From contig CAJXNP010000012.1 in assembly GCA_913057175.1 (NCBI GenBank), positions 1 through 64,000 of the forward strand: DNA of 64,000 nt, in the 5' to 3' direction. Source of the stretch: an uncultured Cytophagales bacterium (lineage in GTDB: Bacteria > Bacteroidota > Bacteroidia > Cytophagales > Cyclobacteriaceae). The notes beneath the pieces were generated by a model that saw only the letters and a list, made by a program, of their open reading frames with translations, was not told where the DNA came from and searched no databases. The translations under genes and the position numbers were made by a program. Positions 43,801-52,937 of the stretch are shown piece by piece. The stretch's first letter is position 1, and every line of letters begins with the position of its first letter.

Positions 43801-44719
43801 TTTGATAATCAGCAATGTTGATATCCTCTCTATGGACGATAATTGATTTTGAACCAGAGTCCAATATTGTCTCAACATCATCTTCTGTTACGACAGAATC
43901 TCTTTCCAGAAGTACTTCGTTTCTGTCGATCGAAACAACCTCTCCTGTATCCTCATCCACAAAGTCTTCCGTCCAGGTCTTAAGAACCCTTGCAGCTAAT
44001 TTTCTACCGATAACCTTTTTCAGGTTCTTTTCCGTTGCTTCAATTTCCTCTGACAAACCAAAAAGATCCAGAATTTCTTTATCGGATCCATAGCCGATAG
44101 ATCGCAGAAGGGTAGTTACAGGAAATTTCTTCTTACGGTCGATGTACGCATACATGACGTTGTTTACATCGGTCGCAAATTCTATCCAGGAACCTTTGAA
44201 AGGAATAATTCTGGCAGAATATAAAATGGTACCGTTGGTATGTTTACTTTGAGCAAAGAAAACACCTGGCGATCTGTGAAGTTGTGAAACGATTACTCTT
44301 TCAGCTCCATTGATGACAAATGAACCCTTTTCTGTCATATAAGGAATATTCCCAAGAAATACCTCTTGCTCAATTGTCTCAAAATCTTCATTGTCTTCGT
44401 CGTTGCAAGACAATCGCAATTTTGCTTTTAATGGAACAGAATAGGTCAACCCTCTGTCAACACATTCACCTACATCATATTTTGGTGGGTCTACCGTATA
44501 ATCGATAAATTCCAAAACAAAATTTTCCCGACTATCCGATATCGGAAAGTTTTCACAAAATACTTTGTAAAGACCTTCATTTGTTCTTTTCTCAGCTGGC
44601 GTGTCCAGTTGAAAAAAGTCTTTAAAAGACTTTAATTGAACATCCAAAAAATCAGGATAGTCCCTGATCGTTTTGATACTGGCGAAATTCTTTCTTTCTG
44701 TCGTTTTCAATGTAGCCAA
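40847..44719 (-). CDS. rpoB: RNA polymerase beta subunit
   Basis: Beta forms half the active-site cleft and is the target of rifampicin. The rifampicin cluster [20 protein letters not shown] and [20 protein letters not shown] are wild-type in appearance. [17 protein letters not shown] and the C-terminal [20 protein letters not shown] are conserved. Length 1290. It is preceded by a 137-base gap after rplL that contains several hairpins. Confidence 0.98.
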   Translation of the reverse strand: MATLKTTERKNFASIKTIRDYPDFLDVQLKSFKDFFQLDTPAEKRTNEGLYKVFCENFPISDSRENFVLEFIDYTVDPPKYDVGECVDRGLTYSVPLKAKLRLSCNDEDNEDFETIEQEVFLGNIPYMTEKGSFVINGAERVIVSQLHRSPGVFFAQSKHTNGTILYSARIIPFKGSWIEFATDVNNVMYAYIDRKKKFPVTTLLRSIGYGSDKEILDLFGLSEEIEATEKNLKKVIGRKLAARVLKTWTEDFVDEDTGEVVSIDRNEVLLERDSVVTEDDVETILDSGSKSIIVHREDINIADYQIIYNTLQKDNSNSEKEAVEQIYRQLRNTEAPDEATAREIIQNLFFSDKRYDLGEVGRYRINKKLGLEIESDVKVLTKPDILEIVKYLIGLINSKAVVDDIDHLSNRRVRTVGEQLYSQFGVGLARMARTIKERMNVRDNEDFKPVDLINARTLSSVINSFFGTNQLSQFMDQTNPLAEITHKRRMSALGPGGLSRERAGFEVRDVHYTHYGRLCTIETPEGPNIGLISSLCVHAKVNDMGFIETPYRNAKEGKVDMSGNVIYLTAEEEDTHYIAQANAPLSDGGNFVNEKVKARYEGDFPVMDKENITYMDIAPNQIVSVAASLIPFLEHDDANRALMGSNMQRQAVPLLKPQSPIVGTGLEKRVAMDSRALILAENDGVIDFVDATKIVVKYDLSDDQALTSFNAEIKTYDLIKFRRTNQDTCININPIVKKGDKVAKGQVLCEGYATEGGELALGRNLKVAFMPWQGYNFEDAIVISEKVVRDDIFTSLHIEEFELEVRDTKRGEEELTSEIPNVSEEAVKNLDENGIIRVGAEIKEGDILIGKITPKGETDPTPEEKLLRAIFGDKAGDVKDASLKAPPSLDGVVIDTKLFSRPKKDKELRAQAKKQVEALKNKYSNDLLKIRSQMVEKLATLFDGKVSNGIKHKFGDELVSKGVKINAKVIEENLFPEKNVYRDESNYNVPEEVNLIGDVILDNWTDDEKLNDLLVTLVKSYNNRRNEVAGKFKRERFTLEVGDELPAGIVQLAKVYVAKKRKLKVGDKMAGRHGNKGVVAKIVREEDMPFMEDGTPVDIVLNPLGVPSRMNIGQIYETVLGWAGEKLGRKYATPIFDGASLEEVEKELKEAKLPKLGRTFLYDGLSGVRFDQPVTVGVIYMLKLGHLVDDKMHARSIGPYSLITQQPLGGKAQFGGQRFGEMEVWALEAFGAANVLQEMLTVKSDDVIGRAKAYEAIVKGDNMIKPNIPESFNVLVHELRGLALEITLD

Positions 44720-44747
44720 GTTTTTAGCTTTTTAAAGTGATAATTTA

Positions 44748-44766
44748 TTGATTAGAGACTAATCAA
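44748..44766 (-). other. Hairpin in the rpoB leader
   Basis: TTGATTAG (44748-44755) and CTAATCAA (44759-44766) form an 8-bp stem with a 3-base loop, 29 bases before the rpoB start. No U-tract follows, so it is more likely an RNA processing or stability element than a terminator. Confidence 0.4.
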
Positions 44767-44791
44767 TGGAATGAGTATAAACAGGAAAAGA

Positions 44792-44819
44792 CCTGACGCC
44801 AAATTGGTTTGGGGCCAGG
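44792..44819 (-). other. Possible rplL-rpoB attenuator hairpin
   Basis: CCTGACGCCAAA (44792-44803) pairs with TTTGGGGCCAGG (44808-44819) in 10 of 12 positions around a 4-base loop, with TCTTTTCC downstream on the minus strand. The E. coli rplL-rpoB gap also holds a partial terminator and an RNase III site; equivalence here is inferred. A further hairpin, GCAAAT/ATTTGC, lies at 44831-44848. Confidence 0.4.
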
Positions 44820-44856
44820 CCAAATATCTTGCAAATTTTAATATTTGCTGTCAAAT

Positions 44857-45240
44857 TTATTTAAGTTCTACTTCAGCTCCTGCTTCTTCAAGATCTTTCT
44901 TAAGACCTTCTGCTTCATCTTTTGCGATTCCTTCTTTAACTGGTTTTGGAGCAGTGTCAACTAGTTCTTTTGCTTCTTTCAAGCCTAATCCAGTCAATTC
45001 CTTCACTGCTTTTACAACTTTCAGTTTGTTAGGACCTGCTGCTTTTAGGATTACATCAAAGCTAGATTTTTCTTCTGCTGCACCATCATCTCCACCGGCT
45101 GCGCCACCTGCTACTGCTACCGGAGCGGCTGCTGCAGCTGGTTCAATTCCATATTCAGTTTTAAGAATCTCAGCTAGTTCGTTTACTTCCTTAACAGATA
45201 GATTAACCAGCTGTTCTGCGAATTCTTTTAAGTCTGCCAT
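44857..45240 (-). CDS. rplL: Ribosomal protein bL12 (L7/L12)
   Basis: bL12 forms the mobile stalk that recruits translation GTPases. N-terminal dimerisation helices lead to an alanine/glycine-rich hinge ([16 protein letters not shown]) and the C-terminal domain with [20 protein letters not shown] and [20 protein letters not shown]. Length 127. It follows rplJ by 32 bases. Confidence 0.97.
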   Translation of the reverse strand: MADLKEFAEQLVNLSVKEVNELAEILKTEYGIEPAAAAAPVAVAGGAAGGDDGAAEEKSSFDVILKAAGPNKLKVVKAVKELTGLGLKEAKELVDTAPKPVKEGIAKDEAEGLKKDLEEAGAEVELK

Positions 45241-45272
45241 TTTTTAAATTTAATTAATTTCTAGTTAAAATA

Positions 45273-45803
45273 TTACTCTCTTTCAGAAAGCGTCTTTACT
45301 ATTCCTGCCAGCAGATGTTGTCCACTTTGTAACGAAGAAACAACATTTTTGGCTGGAGATTGAAGTAAAGCAATAACATCCGCGATAAGCTCTGTCTTAG
45401 ATTTAAGACTGCTTAATGCATCTAGCTGATTCTCGCCAATAAAGAGATCGGTATCGATGGAAGCACCCTTCAATAACGGCTTTTCAATTCCAGCTTGCTT
45501 TCTGTATTCTTTTATGATTTTCGCAGGAATATTGCTGCTTTCAGGAGAAAACAAGATTCCTGTGAATCCTTTTAATACTGCTTCATTAAATGGTGAATAG
45601 TCTGTTTCCAATTGCTCCAGGGCTTTTTTCACCAAAGAGTTTTTTACAACGGAGTACTTAACACCTCTTTTATAACATAATCGTCGAAAATCATTGATCT
45701 GAGCAACTGACATTCCAGAAGCATCAGTTACGTAGAAATAACTATTGTTGTTAAAGTTTTCTAATAATTCTTCGATTACCTGAGTTTTTTCTTGCTTCGT
45801 CAT
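45273..45803 (-). CDS. rplJ: Ribosomal protein uL10
   Basis: uL10 anchors the bL12 dimers and in E. coli represses the rplJL mRNA. TKQEKTQVIEELLENFNNN, YFYVTDASGMSVAQINDFRR and YSVVKNSLVKKALEQ fit the N-terminal rRNA-binding domain; the C-terminal helix carries the bL12 sites. Length 176. Eight bases after rplA. Confidence 0.96.
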   Translation of the reverse strand: MTKQEKTQVIEELLENFNNNSYFYVTDASGMSVAQINDFRRLCYKRGVKYSVVKNSLVKKALEQLETDYSPFNEAVLKGFTGILFSPESSNIPAKIIKEYRKQAGIEKPLLKGASIDTDLFIGENQLDALSSLKSKTELIADVIALLQSPAKNVVSSLQSGQHLLAGIVKTLSERE

Positions 45804-45811
45804 TGTCTTAA

Positions 45812-46510
45812 TTATATACTCGAAATGCTACTCTTGTCAATTGCTACGCCTGGGCTCATGGTACTGGATAGATAAATGCTTTTGAAATAAGTCCCCTTTG
45901 AGGAAGCAGGCTTCAATTTTGAAATCGTCTTGATTACTTCGTTTGCATTCTCAGCTATCTTTTCAGGAGTGAAAGAAGCTTTTCCAATGCTGGCATGAAT
46001 GATTCCGAATTTATCTACTTTGAAATCTATTTTACCGGATTTAACCTCACCAACTGCTTTTCCAACTTCCAATGTAACCGTACCTGCTTTTGGGTTAGGC
46101 ATCAAACCTCTTGGACCTAAAAATCTTCCCAGCTTCCCAACTTTAGCCATAACGGTTGGCATGGTAATGATTACATCAAAATCTAACCAACCACCTTCGA
46201 TCTTCTGGATCATATCATCCAGACCTACATAGTCCGCTCCGGCATCCTTAGCCTCTTGCTCTTTGTCAGGAGTGCAAAGTACCAAAACACGAACTTCTTT
46301 ACCGGTTCCATGTGGTAGTGCCACGACTCCTCTTACCATTTGATCTGATTTTCTCGGATCAACACCCAAACGAATGTCAATATCAACAGATGCATCAAAT
46401 TTTGTAAAAGTGATATCCTTTAACATTTTTGAAGCATCTTGAAGAGAATATTCTTTATCAAGATCAAATTTCTCTGCTATTTCTTTTTGTCTTTTTGTGA
46501 GCTTAGCCAT
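45812..46510 (-). CDS. rplA: Ribosomal protein uL1
   Basis: uL1 is the mobile stalk at the E site and autoregulates rplKA in many bacteria. [40 protein letters not shown]-type text ([20 protein letters not shown]) and [11 protein letters not shown] are diagnostic. Length 232. Eleven bases after rplK. Confidence 0.97.
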   Translation of the reverse strand: MAKLTKRQKEIAEKFDLDKEYSLQDASKMLKDITFTKFDASVDIDIRLGVDPRKSDQMVRGVVALPHGTGKEVRVLVLCTPDKEQEAKDAGADYVGLDDMIQKIEGGWLDFDVIITMPTVMAKVGKLGRFLGPRGLMPNPKAGTVTLEVGKAVGEVKSGKIDFKVDKFGIIHASIGKASFTPEKIAENANEVIKTISKLKPASSKGTYFKSIYLSSTMSPGVAIDKSSISSI

Positions 46511-46521
46511 TTTTCAAAATC

Positions 46522-46965
46522 TTAATTGTTCCAGGGAGCTGAACCTTTTACCCGAAGTCCCATACTTCTTGCCGTACCGGCTACCATTCTCATAGCTGAT
46601 TCAACCGTAAAGGCATTTAAATCCTGCATTTTTGTCTCTGCTATTGTCTTAACCTGATCCCAGGTCACCGATCCAACTTTACTTCTGTTGGGCTCTGAAG
46701 ATCCTTTTTTAATCTTTGCTGCTTCAGTTAGCAATACCGCCGCAGGAGGAGTCTTAATGACAAAGTCAAATGATTTATCTTTATAAATTGTTACTAAAAC
46801 CGGCAACAATTGACCTGGCTTGTCCTGTGATCTGGCATTAAACTGCTTGCAAAACTCCATAATATTCAGACCTTTACTACCAAGAGCCGGTCCAACAGGA
46901 GGAGACGGATTCGCTGAACCTCCTCTTACCTGAAGCTTTAAGTAACCTTCTATTTCCTTTGCCAT
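46522..46965 (-). CDS. rplK: Ribosomal protein uL11
   Basis: uL11 forms the GTPase-associated centre and is needed for ribosome activation of RelA/Rel. The proline switch is [20 protein letters not shown], and the C-terminal rRNA-binding part has [13 protein letters not shown]. Length 147. Sixteen bases after nusG. Confidence 0.97.
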   Translation of the reverse strand: MAKEIEGYLKLQVRGGSANPSPPVGPALGSKGLNIMEFCKQFNARSQDKPGQLLPVLVTIYKDKSFDFVIKTPPAAVLLTEAAKIKKGSSEPNRSKVGSVTWDQVKTIAETKMQDLNAFTVESAMRMVAGTARSMGLRVKGSAPWNN

Positions 46966-46981
46966 TTTATTCTCTAATTAC

Positions 46982-47539
46982 TCAATCTTGTTTTTCTACT
47001 TGCATATAATTCAATTCGACCGGTGTATTCCGACCGAATATTTTTACCATGACATTCAGTTTCTTTTTCTCATCAAAAACCTCTTCCACTGTTCCGGTAA
47101 ATCCGCTGAACGGACCATCCATTACTTTCACGCTCTCACCAACAATGTAGCTGGTATCCATGCTTTCATTTAGTTCCTCTGCTTCGTCAACTTTACCCAA
47201 TATTCTGTTGATTTCAGTCTGGCGAAGGGGAACAGGTGTTTTTGATGTTCCGGCGCTGTTGTTTCCTAAAAATCCAATCACTCCCGGAATACTATTGACA
47301 ACGTGAGTAGCTTCACCGTGGGACAAATCAGCAGAGATCAGAACATAACCCGGAAAAAAGTTTCTCTCTCTGATCCTCTTTTTTCCGTTCCTCATCTCAT
47401 ATACCTTTTCAGAAGGTATCAGGATCTGAGGAATCCAGTTCTCCAGTTTCTGCCTGGCAACTTCGTTTTCAAGATAGGTTTTCACCTTTTTTTCCTGACC
47501 ACTAATTACCCTGATTACGTACCACTTTAAATCACTCAT
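46982..47539 (-). CDS. nusG: Transcription termination/antitermination protein NusG
   Basis: NusG binds the RNA polymerase clamp and links it to Rho or the ribosome. The NGN domain is [20 protein letters not shown] with [20 protein letters not shown]; the KOW domain is [19 protein letters not shown]. Length 185. It is 15 bases after secE, the conserved pairing. Confidence 0.97.
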   Translation of the reverse strand: MSDLKWYVIRVISGQEKKVKTYLENEVARQKLENWIPQILIPSEKVYEMRNGKKRIRERNFFPGYVLISADLSHGEATHVVNSIPGVIGFLGNNSAGTSKTPVPLRQTEINRILGKVDEAEELNESMDTSYIVGESVKVMDGPFSGFTGTVEEVFDEKKKLNVMVKIFGRNTPVELNYMQVEKQD

Positions 47540-47554
47540 AGTTTGTATTTAGGT

Positions 47555-47746
47555 TTAGAAATTATTGTAAAACCAAGTAAACCCAAATTCTAATGTTTTG
47601 TCAATTCCGAATATGACCATAGCGAAGATTAAAGAAGCAACAAGTACCAAAATGGTGCTGTTTTGCAATTCTGAAAACTTTGGCCATGTTACTTTCGTTG
47701 ATAATTCCACGAAAGCTTCTCGTATATAGCTAACTATCTTATTCAT
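47555..47746 (-). CDS. secE: Protein translocase subunit SecE
   Basis: SecE clamps SecY in the membrane. The 63-residue short form has the amphipathic helix IREAFVELSTKVTWPKFSEL, with the conserved TWP, and one membrane segment (about 32-52). It follows tRNA-Trp by 13 bases and is followed by nusG. Confidence 0.96.
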   Translation of the reverse strand: MNKIVSYIREAFVELSTKVTWPKFSELQNSTILVLVASLIFAMVIFGIDKTLEFGFTWFYNNF

Positions 47747-47759
47747 ATTATCTCCTTAG

Positions 47760-47832
47760 CACGGGTGGAAGGACTCGAACCCTCAGCCAACGGTTTTGGA
47801 GACCGCTACTCTACCAATTGAGCTACACCCGT
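47760..47832 (-). tRNA. tRNA-Trp (anticodon CCA)
   Basis: The 73-base gene folds as acceptor ACGGGTG/CACCCGT with discriminator G, anticodon arm GCGGT-CTCCAAA-ACCGT giving CCA, and T-loop GGTTCGAGTCC. No CCA tail is encoded. It is the first element of the secE-nusG transcript, behind a perfect promoter, so its processing should release the secE mRNA 5' end. Confidence 0.97.
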
Positions 47833-47846
47833 ATCAAAATGGCCTG

Positions 47847-47876
47847 CAAAGTTACGAAATAAAATTATAGAAACAA
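47847..47876 (-). promoter_or_regulatory. Promoter of tRNA-Trp-secE-nusG-rplKAJL-rpoBC
   Basis: On the minus strand, TTG (47874-47876), a 19-base spacer and TAACTTTG (47847-47854), 15 bases before the tRNA. The -33 element overlaps the last bases of the tuf terminator U-tract. Confidence 0.85.
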
Positions 47877-47906
47877 AAGCGCTCCTGACTAAAAAATCAA
47901 GAGCGC
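47875..47906 (-). terminator. Terminator after tuf
   Basis: On the minus strand GCGCTCTTGA (47897-47906) pairs with TCAGGAGCGC (47879-47888), ten pairs with one G-U, then UUUU (47875-47878). It lies 20 bases past the tuf stop. Confidence 0.8.
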
Positions 47907-47926
47907 GTTATATGATAAATTTTATT

Positions 47927-49114
47927 CTAATCCAGAATTTCAGTAACCTGACCAGCACCTACGGTTCTACCACCTTCTCTGATTGCAAATCGCAATCCTT
48001 TTTCCATTGCAACTTTGTTGATTAGTTGAACTTCGATGGTAACATTATCACCTGGCATCACCATCTCTACACCAGAAGGTAGAGTGATCTCGCCTGTAAC
48101 GTCTGTTGTTCTCAAATAGAATTGTGGTCTGTATTTATTGAAAAATGGAGTGTGTCTTCCACCTTCTTCTTTTGAAAGCACGTAAACCTCTGCCTTAAAG
48201 TGTTGGTGAGGAGTAACGCTTCCTGGTTTACAGATAACCATACCCCTTCTGATATCGGTTTTTTCAATACCTCTAAGAAGTAATCCAACGTTATCACCAG
48301 CTTCACCTCTGTCAAGGATCTTTCTGAACATCTCAACACCAGTAACAGTTGATTTAAGGTTTTCAGCTCCCATACCAAGGATGTCAACTGAATCACCAGA
48401 GTTGATTACACCTCTTTCGATTCTACCGGTAGCAACTGTACCACGACCTGTGATTGAGAAAACGTCTTCAATTGGCATCAAGAAATCTTTGTCAATCAAA
48501 CGCTCAGGAAGAGGAATGTATTCATCTACAGCGTTCATCAACTCCATGATCTTCTCAACCCATTTTTCTTCACCGTTCAATCCACCTAGTGCAGATCCCT
48601 GGATAACAGGAATGTCGTCTCCAGGAAACTCATAGAAGCTAAGCAATTCTCTTACTTCCATTTCCACAAGTTCCAAAAGCTCCTCATCATCAACAAGGTC
48701 AACTTTGTTCATGAAGACAACAATTGCAGGCACACCAACCTGACGAGCAAGAAGGATGTGTTCCCTGGTTTGAGGCATAGGACCGTCAGTCGCAGCAACA
48801 ACTAAGATTGCACCGTCCATCTGAGCAGCTCCCGTAACCATGTTCTTCACATAGTCAGCGTGACCCGGACAGTCAACGTGCGCGTAGTGTCTGTTTTCAG
48901 TTGCATATTCAACGTGAGCAGTATTAATAGTAATACCTCTTTCTTTTTCTTCAGGAGCATTGTCAATACTGTCAAATGCTCTTGCCTGTGATAAGCCTTT
49001 TTCTGCTAGTACTTTGGTGATAGCAGCAGTCAATGTAGTCTTACCATGGTCAACGTGACCGATAGTTCCTATATTAACGTGTGGTTTCGAACGATCAAAA
49101 GTTTCTTTAGCCAT
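47927..49114 (-). CDS. tuf: Elongation factor Tu
   Basis: EF-Tu delivers aminoacyl-tRNA to the ribosome. G1 is [15 protein letters not shown], switch [15 protein letters not shown]3 [14 protein letters not shown]4 [10 protein letters not shown] and G5 GSALGG. Domains II and III follow, ending [12 protein letters not shown]. Length 395. It is the only protein gene in a unit with tRNA-Tyr, tRNA-Gly and tRNA-Thr, away from fusA. Confidence 0.98.
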   Translation of the reverse strand: MAKETFDRSKPHVNIGTIGHVDHGKTTLTAAITKVLAEKGLSQARAFDSIDNAPEEKERGITINTAHVEYATENRHYAHVDCPGHADYVKNMVTGAAQMDGAILVVAATDGPMPQTREHILLARQVGVPAIVVFMNKVDLVDDEELLELVEMEVRELLSFYEFPGDDIPVIQGSALGGLNGEEKWVEKIMELMNAVDEYIPLPERLIDKDFLMPIEDVFSITGRGTVATGRIERGVINSGDSVDILGMGAENLKSTVTGVEMFRKILDRGEAGDNVGLLLRGIEKTDIRRGMVICKPGSVTPHQHFKAEVYVLSKEEGGRHTPFFNKYRPQFYLRTTDVTGEITLPSGVEMVMPGDNVTIEVQLINKVAMEKGLRFAIREGGRTVGAGQVTEILD

Positions 49115-49165
49115 GTCTTAAAACTCTTAAAATTTAATACTAAGTTTTTATTTCTATTTAATTTG

Positions 49166-49237
<72 letters not shown>

Positions 49238-49347
49238 AAACCAGTTTCTGATTTGCTGATTATTTTATTTTGTGATATGATCCGATAGTCATCGGATTTG
49301 CAATTTAGAAATCACAAAATTAAACAACCACCAAATCACAAAAAAAG

Positions 49348-49420
49348 AGCGGGCGACGAGGCTCGAACCCGCGACCTACAGCTTGGAAGGCTGTCGCTCT
49401 ACCAACTGAGCTACGCCCGC
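49348..49420 (-). tRNA. tRNA-Gly (anticodon TCC)
   Basis: 73 bases: acceptor GCGGGCG/CGCCCGC with discriminator T, anticodon arm ACAGC-CTTCCAA-GCTGT giving TCC, T-loop GGTTCGAGCC. No CCA encoded; a T-run follows on the minus strand. The 110-base spacer to tRNA-Thr carries an inverted repeat ATCCGAT/ATCGGAT near 49,282-49,299 and no gene. Confidence 0.96.
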
Positions 49421-49492
49421 TTGTATTTAGTGAATTATTGATTTGTATATTTTTCGATTTGACTCTACTACAGTTACGGTAATAAACAAGTC

Positions 49493-49520
49493 AATCACCA
49501 AATCACTAAATCACCAAATT
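49493..49520. repeat. Short direct repeats between tRNAs
   Basis: The unit AATCACCA/AATCACTA is repeated three times in tandem in the tRNA-Tyr to tRNA-Gly spacer, and related AATCACAAA text occurs in the tRNA-Gly to tRNA-Thr spacer near 49,310-49,345. It looks like simple-sequence or slipped-strand history. Confidence 0.45.
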
Positions 49521-49525
49521 CAATA

Positions 49526-49553
49526 GCACACTTTCGCTGAAGCTTCAGTGTGC
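49526..49553 (-). other. Hairpin just after tRNA-Tyr
   Basis: GCACACT (49526-49532) and AGTGTGC (49547-49553) form a 7-bp stem; the loop contains the palindrome GAAGCTTC. It starts 5 bases past the tRNA-Tyr 3' end. With no U-tract it may act in 3' processing of the tRNA. Confidence 0.4.
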
Positions 49554-49557
49554 GCAG

Positions 49558-49639
49558 TGGGGAGAGCAGGATTCGAACCTACGAAGGCTGAGCCAACAGA
49601 TTTACAGTCTGCCCCGTTTGACCGCTTCGGTATCTCCCC
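49558..49639 (-). tRNA. tRNA-Tyr (anticodon GTA)
   Basis: 82 bases, class II with a long variable arm: acceptor GGGGAGA/TCTCCCC with discriminator A, anticodon arm with GCAGACTGTAAATCTGTT giving GTA, T-loop GGTTCGAATCC. No CCA encoded. First gene of the tRNA-Tyr, tRNA-Gly, tRNA-Thr, tuf unit. Confidence 0.97.
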
Positions 49640-49702
49640 TTACTTCTATAAAACAAAGACCATTTTTTATGCATTTTACCCACGCCTTGGGAAAATGGAT
49701 TG

Positions 49703-49732
49703 CAAAATTATACGCTTTTGCTATTTATTCAA
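49703..49732 (-). promoter_or_regulatory. Promoter of the tRNA-Tyr-Gly-Thr-tuf unit
   Basis: On the minus strand, TTG (49730-49732), a 19-base spacer and TAATTTTG (49703-49710), a full match to TTG-N19-TAnnTTTG, 64 bases before tRNA-Tyr. It lies 46 bases past the stop of the upstream peptidase gene. Confidence 0.75.
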
Positions 49733-49777
49733 ATATTTAAATGAAAATGTTATTAAAATTTTTCAGAGGGAATTTGA

Positions 49778-52321
49778 TCAATTTAAAAACCTCAGCACGC
49801 GCTCATCTTTTTCACTTGATTTTATCTCCGCAAGCTTCTCCTTTGCATTCATATTTTCTTCAAATAATTGCAGGCTTTGAAGAGCCGCAATTCTTATATA
49901 ATAGCGCGAATCATCACTTGCATATTTAAACAGCAGGTCGATCCCGTCATCAACCTTTTCTTTCTCAAGCCCCATCATGTATTGTCCTACCATCCTTAAT
50001 AAATAATATTGTGTCTCTGTTTCACCACTTTTAATTTGATGTTTGTACCAGTCGTATTTTGTGGTGTCACTAGACATTAAAAAATAATTTGCGAGAGGCA
50101 AGACAATATTGACATTTTCTTCATTAATAAACTTCTCAATCAAAGGCTCTGCTTCTGTTTCAGAAGATTGCAGAAGAGCGTAGAGAGCCGTTCCGGAAAC
50201 CAGGTAAGAGGAGTCATTTAATGATTCCTCATAAATGTCGGTTAAACTCTCACCATAAACCTCAAATAAGGTATAAAGTGCATCAGACCGAACTTCAGTT
50301 CTTTCAGCGTTTTGTGCCAGGTCCATCAATTCATCTTTCCATGCATGAACTAACGTATCTGCATTTTCACTCGCGTAAGAAATGGACATTCGCTGGATCT
50401 CACTAAACGGATCATTCAGCCCTTCATAGAATACATTCTGAACCTGGGCCGTTGAATCTGATAATATATGCTCATAAGCTTTCAGTCTTGCTACCACATT
50501 GCCCGCCTTAGAGGCCTGGACAATCCATTCTGATTTTGACAAAGAATGACTTACTTCGGCGACAATATCCTGGTCGCTGTTAACAAGAACTAAGTCCGGT
50601 TTTTCCTCCAATTCGTAGACAAACTGGTTATGATATGAATCAATTAAGACAAGTTCCTTCAAAACCTTTCCGTTATTATGGATTTCAACATCTACTGGCA
50701 ACCGGTAAATCGGAAATTCCATTGAGTCCTGCTTTTGCCAGACATCTATGGTTAATAAATTTGTACTATCTATATAGGTATGACTAACCTCCAATTGTGG
50801 ATGTCCCTTTGCTAAAAACCATTGGTTAAAAAACCAGTTCATGTCTTCACCAGATACTTCTTCAAATGCCAGCCGAAGGTCATTAACTTCCACATCTTTA
50901 TATTCATGCTTTTTTAAATAAACATTAAGCGATTTGAAAAATGCTTCATCACCCAGATAATCGCGCAACATATGAAGGATCAATCCCCCTTTTGCATAAG
51001 AGTGGTTATCAAACATGTCTTCTCTATCATCATAATAAAACCGTACAAGGTCGACCTTCTTTTCCTCTGCCTCACTCAGGTAGGCATCTAATTCTTCGTA
51101 TAGTTTATATTCAGCATCCGCTTTTTCTTCGTTGTGCTCTATCCATAAATATTCTCCGTAGGATGCAAAACCTTCGTTGAGAGTCAGATTTGACCAGGAT
51201 TCACAGGTTACAAGATCTCCAAACCATTGATGCATGAGTTCATGTGCTATGATATCCTCATAATCCCCATCCAGCATTTCTCTCTTTGTCATTTGAAGTT
51301 CGTCCATGTAAAGAGAGGCTGTAGTATTTTCCATTGCGCCGCTCACATAATCTCTTACAACAACCTGAGAGTATTTGTTCCACGGAAAAGGATAGTCTAG
51401 CAATTCACTGAAGAAAGTCATCATCTCTGGTGTGCTACCAAATATATCCTTTGCATAAGGACCATACTCAGGCTCAACGTAGTAGCTGACCAACTTTTCG
51501 TTCCACTCATCTTCTACTATCGCAAACTCCCCGATTGCCATCATAAATAAATATGGAGCATGTGGTTTATCCATTTTCCAGTAGTCAGTTCGTGAGCCAT
51601 CTTCATTCAGTTGCGAATAAATCAATTCACCATTGGAAAGGGTTTTAAATCTATCTTCTACAGTTATATAAATTTCCTGTGTTGTCTTTTGATTAGGGGC
51701 ATCTATGGTTGGAAACCAACAGGAATTAGCTTCTGTTTCACCCTGTGTCCAGATTTGTTGTGGCTTGCCTTCCTCTTTTCCATCGTGATTGATAAAATAC
51801 AAACCGCGGTCTTCTGTGATGGCTTCACTACCTCCTACCTGCAACTCGTAAGTCTTTGCGGTGTAATCAATGAAAATTGTAACAATATCATTTCTGCTGT
51901 ATTCGCGATCCAGCTCAATATCGATTATATTTCCATCATATTTATAGGACAAGTCGCTTATTGAATCTCCATTGACAAGCTGAACTTTGTGCAGATCAAA
52001 ACCCTTGGCATCGAGTGTCAGTTTACCTCGAGAGTAAAAATGCGGCTTTAATTGAACAGTAGCTTTACCAAATAAATACCTGTTCTCCCAGTCGAAAGAA
52101 ACTTCGAGTTTTGTATGAACAAGGTCAAAATATTTAGTTTTTTCGGCACGATAAATTCTGGGCTCCTGCTTGACCAATATTTGTTCTACTGTTGGTTCAA
52201 CAGGTTGTTCAATCTCTATCGTTTCAATGGTTGTTTGGTCAGGAATGGTTTTGGTTGATGTGCAGGATGAAAATAAATAAATGCCGATCCCCACGCATAA
52301 TACTCTGTTCAATATTTTCAT
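49778..52321 (-). CDS. M1 family aminopeptidase lipoprotein
   Basis: This zinc metallopeptidase removes N-terminal residues from peptides and is probably anchored in the outer envelope. I start it at the ATG at 52321 (847 residues), which gives a lipoprotein signal with lipobox LFSSC; a TTG ten codons upstream is less likely. The substrate-binding GAMEN motif appears in SGAMENTTASLY, the zinc site is IAHELMHQWFGDLVTCESW with the third ligand in LNEGFASYGEYLW. A C-terminal region of about 250 residues looks like helical HEAT-type repeats, as in related M1 enzymes. It is alone on its strand between BCCP and the tRNA unit. Confidence 0.93.
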   Translation of the reverse strand: MKILNRVLCVGIGIYLFSSCTSTKTIPDQTTIETIEIEQPVEPTVEQILVKQEPRIYRAEKTKYFDLVHTKLEVSFDWENRYLFGKATVQLKPHFYSRGKLTLDAKGFDLHKVQLVNGDSISDLSYKYDGNIIDIELDREYSRNDIVTIFIDYTAKTYELQVGGSEAITEDRGLYFINHDGKEEGKPQQIWTQGETEANSCWFPTIDAPNQKTTQEIYITVEDRFKTLSNGELIYSQLNEDGSRTDYWKMDKPHAPYLFMMAIGEFAIVEDEWNEKLVSYYVEPEYGPYAKDIFGSTPEMMTFFSELLDYPFPWNKYSQVVVRDYVSGAMENTTASLYMDELQMTKREMLDGDYEDIIAHELMHQWFGDLVTCESWSNLTLNEGFASYGEYLWIEHNEEKADAEYKLYEELDAYLSEAEEKKVDLVRFYYDDREDMFDNHSYAKGGLILHMLRDYLGDEAFFKSLNVYLKKHEYKDVEVNDLRLAFEEVSGEDMNWFFNQWFLAKGHPQLEVSHTYIDSTNLLTIDVWQKQDSMEFPIYRLPVDVEIHNNGKVLKELVLIDSYHNQFVYELEEKPDLVLVNSDQDIVAEVSHSLSKSEWIVQASKAGNVVARLKAYEHILSDSTAQVQNVFYEGLNDPFSEIQRMSISYASENADTLVHAWKDELMDLAQNAERTEVRSDALYTLFEVYGESLTDIYEESLNDSSYLVSGTALYALLQSSETEAEPLIEKFINEENVNIVLPLANYFLMSSDTTKYDWYKHQIKSGETETQYYLLRMVGQYMMGLEKEKVDDGIDLLFKYASDDSRYYIRIAALQSLQLFEENMNAKEKLAEIKSSEKDERVLRFLN

Positions 52322-52385
52322 AATAAATCGATGATATTCTAAGTTGCGCAAAATAACTTATATTTAATTACTTAATAAAACATTT

Positions 52386-52880
52386 ATGAGAAAGGTTGAA
52401 ATCGATGGTTCGGAGTACAATGTGTCAGTAAAAGACAATCAATTTTATCTGAATGATCAACGAATTGATATAGACATCAAAGATATTAACCAAAATGAAT
52501 ATCATATTATTGTAGAGGATCAATCCATCTCAGCTAAAATCTTAGACCTGGATCAGAAAAATAACCTCCTTAAACTAAAAATTGGAGATCATACGTTTGA
52601 ATGCTCGGTAAAAGATGTCCGGGATCAGTTCAGACATTTTATACAAATGGCCAATCCCTCTGAGGCTCAAACCAAAGCTGTCATCTCGCCCATGCCCGGG
52701 TTAATTCAAAAAATATTAGTCAAAGAAGGAGATGAAATTAAAAAGAATACTCCCCTGATCATCCTGAATGCCATGAAAATGGAAAATGTCATCAAAGCAT
52801 CTGAGGACGGAAAAATCGAAAGAATTGATGTGAAAGAAGAGCAACAGGTCGAAAAGGGAAAAGTTTTGATTCAATTTTAA
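52386..52880 (+). CDS. Biotin carboxyl carrier-type protein
   Basis: The C-terminal half (about 97-164) is a biotinyl domain: VISPMPGLIQKILVKEGDEI and LNAMKMENVIKA, with the biotinylated lysine Lys131 in AMKM. The N-terminal 90 residues are a small beta-rich region found in Bacteroidota carriers of acyl-CoA carboxylases. Length 164. The partner biotin carboxylase and carboxyltransferase are not in the window, so whether it serves acetyl-CoA, propionyl-CoA or another carboxylase cannot be decided. It is upstream of pyrH, separated by a promoter. Confidence 0.88.
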   Translation: MRKVEIDGSEYNVSVKDNQFYLNDQRIDIDIKDINQNEYHIIVEDQSISAKILDLDQKNNLLKLKIGDHTFECSVKDVRDQFRHFIQMANPSEAQTKAVISPMPGLIQKILVKEGDEIKKNTPLIILNAMKMENVIKASEDGKIERIDVKEEQQVEKGKVLIQF

Positions 52881-52910
52881 TAATTTTTTATGTAAAACAC
52901 TCGACAGTAT

Positions 52911-52918
52911 TATATTTG
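52911..52918 (+). promoter_or_regulatory. Likely -7 element of pyrH-frr
   Basis: TATATTTG fits TAnnTTTG and lies 20 bases before the pyrH start. No TTG is present at the -33 position. Confidence 0.5.
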
Positions 52919-52937
52919 CCTAATCAATAGCAGCGAT

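Noticed and set aside
49493-49520. Possible CRISPR-like repeat between tRNA genes
   Set aside because: Units are only about 9 bases, tandem and without spacers, so it is simple repeat sequence.
49548-49880. Plus-strand 110-residue open frame near tRNA-Tyr
   Set aside because: Its first third is antisense tRNA-Tyr (GRAGFEPTKAEPTDLQSAP is typical of such artefacts) and the rest is antisense to the aminopeptidase gene.
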